From: Vibrio gelatinilyticus
GTDB lineage: Bacteria > Pseudomonadota > Gammaproteobacteria > Enterobacterales > Vibrionaceae
NCBI RefSeq assembly: GCF_022836845.1
Contig: NZ_JAJNNZ010000008.1
Coordinates: forward strand, 62,001 to 126,000
Direction of reading: 5' to 3'
DNA: 64,000 nucleotides
Shown here piece by piece: positions 61,314-64,000 of this stretch. The first letter of the stretch is position 1, and every line of letters starts with the position of its first letter. The position numbers and the translations under genes are program-made. The notes under the pieces were generated by a model. It was not told the DNA's origin. It worked only from the letters and a program-made list of their open reading frames with translations, and did no database searches.

Positions 61314-62510
61314 TCAATCCTTATTTTGTTGACGCTTATGCTTAGGCACATAGTTCAGAATAGAAATAGGCACTTCTTTACGCGGGGCAAAACCCTCGAT
61401 TTCTCGACGCTCGATTAAGTGACCGAGACGACTTTCAATCATACAAAGGTTTTTAAAATCATCTTTCGATACTAAAGAGATAGCTTCACCTATCGCCCCT
61501 GCTCGCCCGGTTCGGCCAATTCGGTGCACGTAATCATCCGCTGGATATGGTAAGTCGTAATTCACGACTCGGCTTAAATCCTGAATATCGAGTCCGCGCG
61601 CCGCGACACCTGTTGCCACCAGATACTTAATCTTGCCCGCTTTGAAGTCTTCCAATACTTGGGCTCGAACCGCCTGATTCCGTCCACTATGGATGGCTTC
61701 AGCATCAATACCGCGTTTTTCTAATTGAGAAACCAGTTTTGCCGCGCCATGCTTGGTTTCAATAAAGATCAATGCCTGATCCCATTCATTTTCCTTGATT
61801 AGGTGGCTCAACAACGAGGATTTTTTATCCTTGTCTACCGTAGTTAACCACTGCTCGATATTGGCTTTAGAGGCACTGTGCTTAGCAATGGAAATCTCTT
61901 TAGGGTTGTGAATAGCTGAGCGAGCTAAATCCCTAACTGGGTTTGACAAAGTGGCCGAAAATAGGAGGCTCTGTGAATCTTCAGGTACGCGAGCGATGAT
62001 TTTATTGATATCTTCAATAAAACCCATATCCAGCATTCTGTCGGCTTCGTCCAATACCAACACTTCGATTTCTTCGAAATGAACCGCTCGTTGGGTATAG
62101 AGATCCAGAAGTCGCCCAGGCGTAGCAACAAGAATATCGACACCATCAATCAGCTTTTGCTTGGATGGCTTATCATCAACACCACCATACACAGCCAAAG
62201 ATTTAATGGCCGTGTGTTTAGCGTAGGCGGCAATGTTGTTGTCCACCTGGATGGCCAATTCGCGCGTAGGCACGACTATCAGAGAGCGAATACGCTTCTT
62301 GCGCTGTGTTTCACCTTTAGCGAGGCGTTCCAAAATAGGCAATACAAAGCTGGCTGTTTTACCGGTACCGGTTTGCGCTGCGGCGATCAAGTTATCGCCA
62401 GCTAGGACAATAGGTATCGCCTTGTTTTGTATTTCAGTCGGTGTGTCATAACCTTTTGTTGTAACGGCTTTGACAATGGAATCACTCAGTCCAAGTGCAG
62501 AAAATGACAT
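61314..62510 (-). CDS. DEAD-box ATP-dependent RNA helicase, RhlE-like
   Basis: 398 residues from the ATG at 62510 (a GTG two codons earlier is possible). 'TEIQNKAIPIVLAGDNLIAAAQTGTGKTASFVLPIL', 'PTREL', 'ATPGRL', 'DEAD', 'SAT', 'GVAARGLDI' and 'HRIGRTGRAG' are all present. The short C-terminus after 'RKEVPISILNYVPKHKRQQ' lacks the long basic tail of most RhlE. Role probably in ribosome assembly or mRNA turnover. Confidence 0.9.
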   Translation of the reverse strand: MSFSALGLSDSIVKAVTTKGYDTPTEIQNKAIPIVLAGDNLIAAAQTGTGKTASFVLPILERLAKGETQRKKRIRSLIVVPTRELAIQVDNNIAAYAKHTAIKSLAVYGGVDDKPSKQKLIDGVDILVATPGRLLDLYTQRAVHFEEIEVLVLDEADRMLDMGFIEDINKIIARVPEDSQSLLFSATLSNPVRDLARSAIHNPKEISIAKHSASKANIEQWLTTVDKDKKSSLLSHLIKENEWDQALIFIETKHGAAKLVSQLEKRGIDAEAIHSGRNQAVRAQVLEDFKAGKIKYLVATGVAARGLDIQDLSRVVNYDLPYPADDYVHRIGRTGRAGAIGEAISLVSKDDFKNLCMIESRLGHLIERREIEGFAPRKEVPISILNYVPKHKRQQNKD

Positions 62511-62635
62511 ATTCACTCTCGAAAGTAAGAAAAAAATAACAGACGGGCTTGTCTAAAAATCGCAGCGCATTCTACCACACAGCCTAAATGGCACGAACTA
62601 CAGATTGTGAGTTTCTTTTTATACAGATAGATAAA

Positions 62636-62667
62636 AAAACCACTCCCTCAAAGATAGGAGTGGTTTT
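62636..62667 (-). terminator. terminator after psuG
   Basis: AAAACCACTCC / GGAGTGGTTTT, an 11-bp perfect stem with a 10-base loop and T-run on the minus strand, 65 bp past the psuG stop. Confidence 0.85.
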
Positions 62668-62731
62668 CGTGCATGGACAGCGTCAATCTCTAACAATTAC
62701 GCTCTATGTTTTGAGTTTTTAGCTTTAAAGG

Positions 62732-63646
62732 CTATGCACAGTATGATTTTGCGATAGCCGCACCTAAACGAGCATTGTTAAGAACTAACTGAATGTTCGA
62801 ATCCAGGCTGTTGCCACCGGTGAGTTCACACACGCGAGCCAACAAGAAAGGCGTTGATTCTTTGCCCGCAATACCTTGCTCTTCGGCTTCAGCTAGTGCT
62901 GTATCGATCGCATTGGTGATCACTTCAACTGGCATTGCATACTCTTTAGGGATTGGGTTAGCCACCACAACACCACCTTTAAGTGACATTTCCCATTTGG
63001 CTTTCAATGCCATTGCGATATCTTGCGCCGTATCTAATCGGTAATCTACGCTGTGCTCACTTTCTCGAGTATAGAAAGCTGGCAGGCTCTCCGTTTGATA
63101 GCCAATAACGGGTACGCCCTGGGTTTCTAGGTATTCACGAGTTAACGCAAGATCAAGAATTGACTTCGCGCCTGCACAAACTACTGCCACATCGGTATTG
63201 GCTAGCTCTTGCAGATCAGCCGAAATGTCAAAGGTTTCCTGAGCGCCGCGATGAACGCCACCAATTCCACCTGTCGCGAATACTTTTACACCCGCCATTT
63301 CTGCCAAAATCATGGTCGCTGCAACCGTGGTCGCACCATCTTTTTTGCCTGCAACCATAAATGGAATATCTCGACGGCTCACTTTGGTGACCGCTGTTCC
63401 GGCTTTTCCAAGGTATTCGATTTCTTCTTTACTCAGACCGACCTTTAAACGCCCTTCAATAATTGCAATTGTTGCAGGAACCGCACCTTGTTCGCGAATG
63501 GTTTCTTCAACCAATAGAGCCGTTTCAACATTGCGCGGATATGGCATACCATGAGAAATAATTGTTGATTCAAGTGCAACAACTGGCTGATTATTCGCAA
63601 GCGCTTGTGCAACCTCAGGTTGGATATCTAAGTATTTCTCTAACAT
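62732..63646 (-). CDS. psuG: pseudouridine-5'-phosphate glycosidase
   Basis: 304 residues. 'VVALESTIISHGMPYPRNVETALLVEE' start, 'FATGGIGGVHRGAQETFDISADLQEL' and 'VCAGAKSILDLALTREYLETQGVPVIGY' (lysine nucleophile region) are diagnostic. Cleaves pseudouridine 5'-phosphate to uracil and ribose 5-phosphate. It overlaps the upstream kinase gene by 7 bp. Confidence 0.95.
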   Translation of the reverse strand: MLEKYLDIQPEVAQALANNQPVVALESTIISHGMPYPRNVETALLVEETIREQGAVPATIAIIEGRLKVGLSKEEIEYLGKAGTAVTKVSRRDIPFMVAGKKDGATTVAATMILAEMAGVKVFATGGIGGVHRGAQETFDISADLQELANTDVAVVCAGAKSILDLALTREYLETQGVPVIGYQTESLPAFYTRESEHSVDYRLDTAQDIAMALKAKWEMSLKGGVVVANPIPKEYAMPVEVITNAIDTALAEAEEQGIAGKESTPFLLARVCELTGGNSLDSNIQLVLNNARLGAAIAKSYCA

Positions 63647-64000
63647 GTAAACGATTCCTCTAATAAATTATGTACCGCTTGCTCTGACATAACAGAGTTA
63701 ATGGTGGTATTGGCAAGCAATGCCAGACGCGCTGCACCTAATGCAAAATTGACCGTTTCGTCCCATGACCAGCCTTGCAGGAAGCCATGTGATAGACCCG
63801 CCATTAGAGCATCGCCCGCGCCGGTGACATTGTTAACTTGTGTTTTTTCTGCAGAGATACGCTGGCCGACGCCATCGACACTGGCATACGCCCCTTTCGC
63901 ACCTAAGCTGATTAAAATGTGTTTTACACCTTTACCATGCAGTGTATTTGCAACTGTTGGTAGATCCTCATCACTATTGATTGTGACGCCAGATAGCAGC
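63640..64000 (-). CDS. psuK: PfkB-family pseudouridine kinase (C-terminal part, cut by window edge)
   Basis: The last 120 residues of a ribokinase-type enzyme. 'GVKHILISLGAKGAYASVDG' and the anion-hole signature 'NVTGAGDALMAGLSHGFLQGW' with the catalytic aspartate are clear, and the frame ends 'HNLLEESFTC'. The stop overlaps the psuG ATG by 7 bp, so they are co-translated. Kinase then glycosidase make up pseudouridine breakdown; the name rests on the psuG pairing. Confidence 0.88.
   Translation of the reverse strand, partial: LLSGVTINSDEDLPTVANTLHGKGVKHILISLGAKGAYASVDGVGQRISAEKTQVNNVTGAGDALMAGLSHGFLQGWSWDETVNFALGAARLALLANTTINSVMSEQAVHNLLEESFTC

Overview
The window reads as a chromosome segment of a Vibrio or close Vibrionaceae relative. 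The evidence is the gene order bcr-rsuA-radD-PepSY protein-PhoP/PhoQ-like pair-rplY at the left end, which matches a Vibrio cholerae block as I remember it, together with the moderate GC content and the gene set elsewhere (gnd/zwf, sdaA, glpD/glpK/glpR, psuG/psuK, AmmeMemoRadiSam genes, proXWV). No tRNA, rRNA, CRISPR array, intact insertion sequence or prophage was seen.

Layout. 0-6.2 kb is core: a truncated Bcr/CflA efflux pump, rsuA, radD, a PepSY protein with a two-component system, and rplY behind a structured leader. 6.2-13.1 kb is an accessory envelope block: a DUF3943 protein, a DUF1254/DUF1214 protein, two exported barrel-like proteins and a LysR regulator. 13.1-13.7 kb is gene-free and carries a tandem repeat. 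13.8-25.2 kb is the most unusual part. It has five short paralogous LysR regulators, two amidinotransferase-superfamily enzymes, a DUF1989 protein, two 'suffix'-type membrane proteins, an outer-membrane channel-like protein and two mini-genes missed by ordinary length cut-offs. A 28-bp operator-like element recurs with fixed spacing in three control regions, and about 100 bp of control DNA is duplicated in front of two of the enzyme operons. I read this as a LysR-controlled guanidino- or arginine-derivative pathway of unknown chemistry.

26-36.4 kb is mixed accessory: a VOC protein, two alpha/beta hydrolases, LysR plus nitroreductase, a GST, a HAD phosphatase, an ABC exporter, a YbaK-type deacylase and a patatin. 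36.4-40.4 kb is a serA-serC-L-2-hydroxyglutarate oxidase cluster. 41.3-44.6 kb is an osmolyte ABC transporter in the order XWV. 44.6-47.2 kb is the three-gene AmmeMemoRadiSam set. 47.2-49.9 kb holds a diguanylate cyclase, a small cysteine-motif protein and an NfsA-type nitroreductase. 49.9-53 kb is gnd and zwf with no pgl between them. 53.4-64 kb is core metabolism: serine dehydratase, a YegD chaperone, the glycerol-3-phosphate regulon, a HAD phosphatase, a DEAD-box helicase and the pseudouridine degradation pair psuG/psuK, the last cut by the window edge.

Start codons were moved inward where a Shine-Dalgarno sequence or family length favoured a later start. All family names come from reading the translated proteins; no database search was run.
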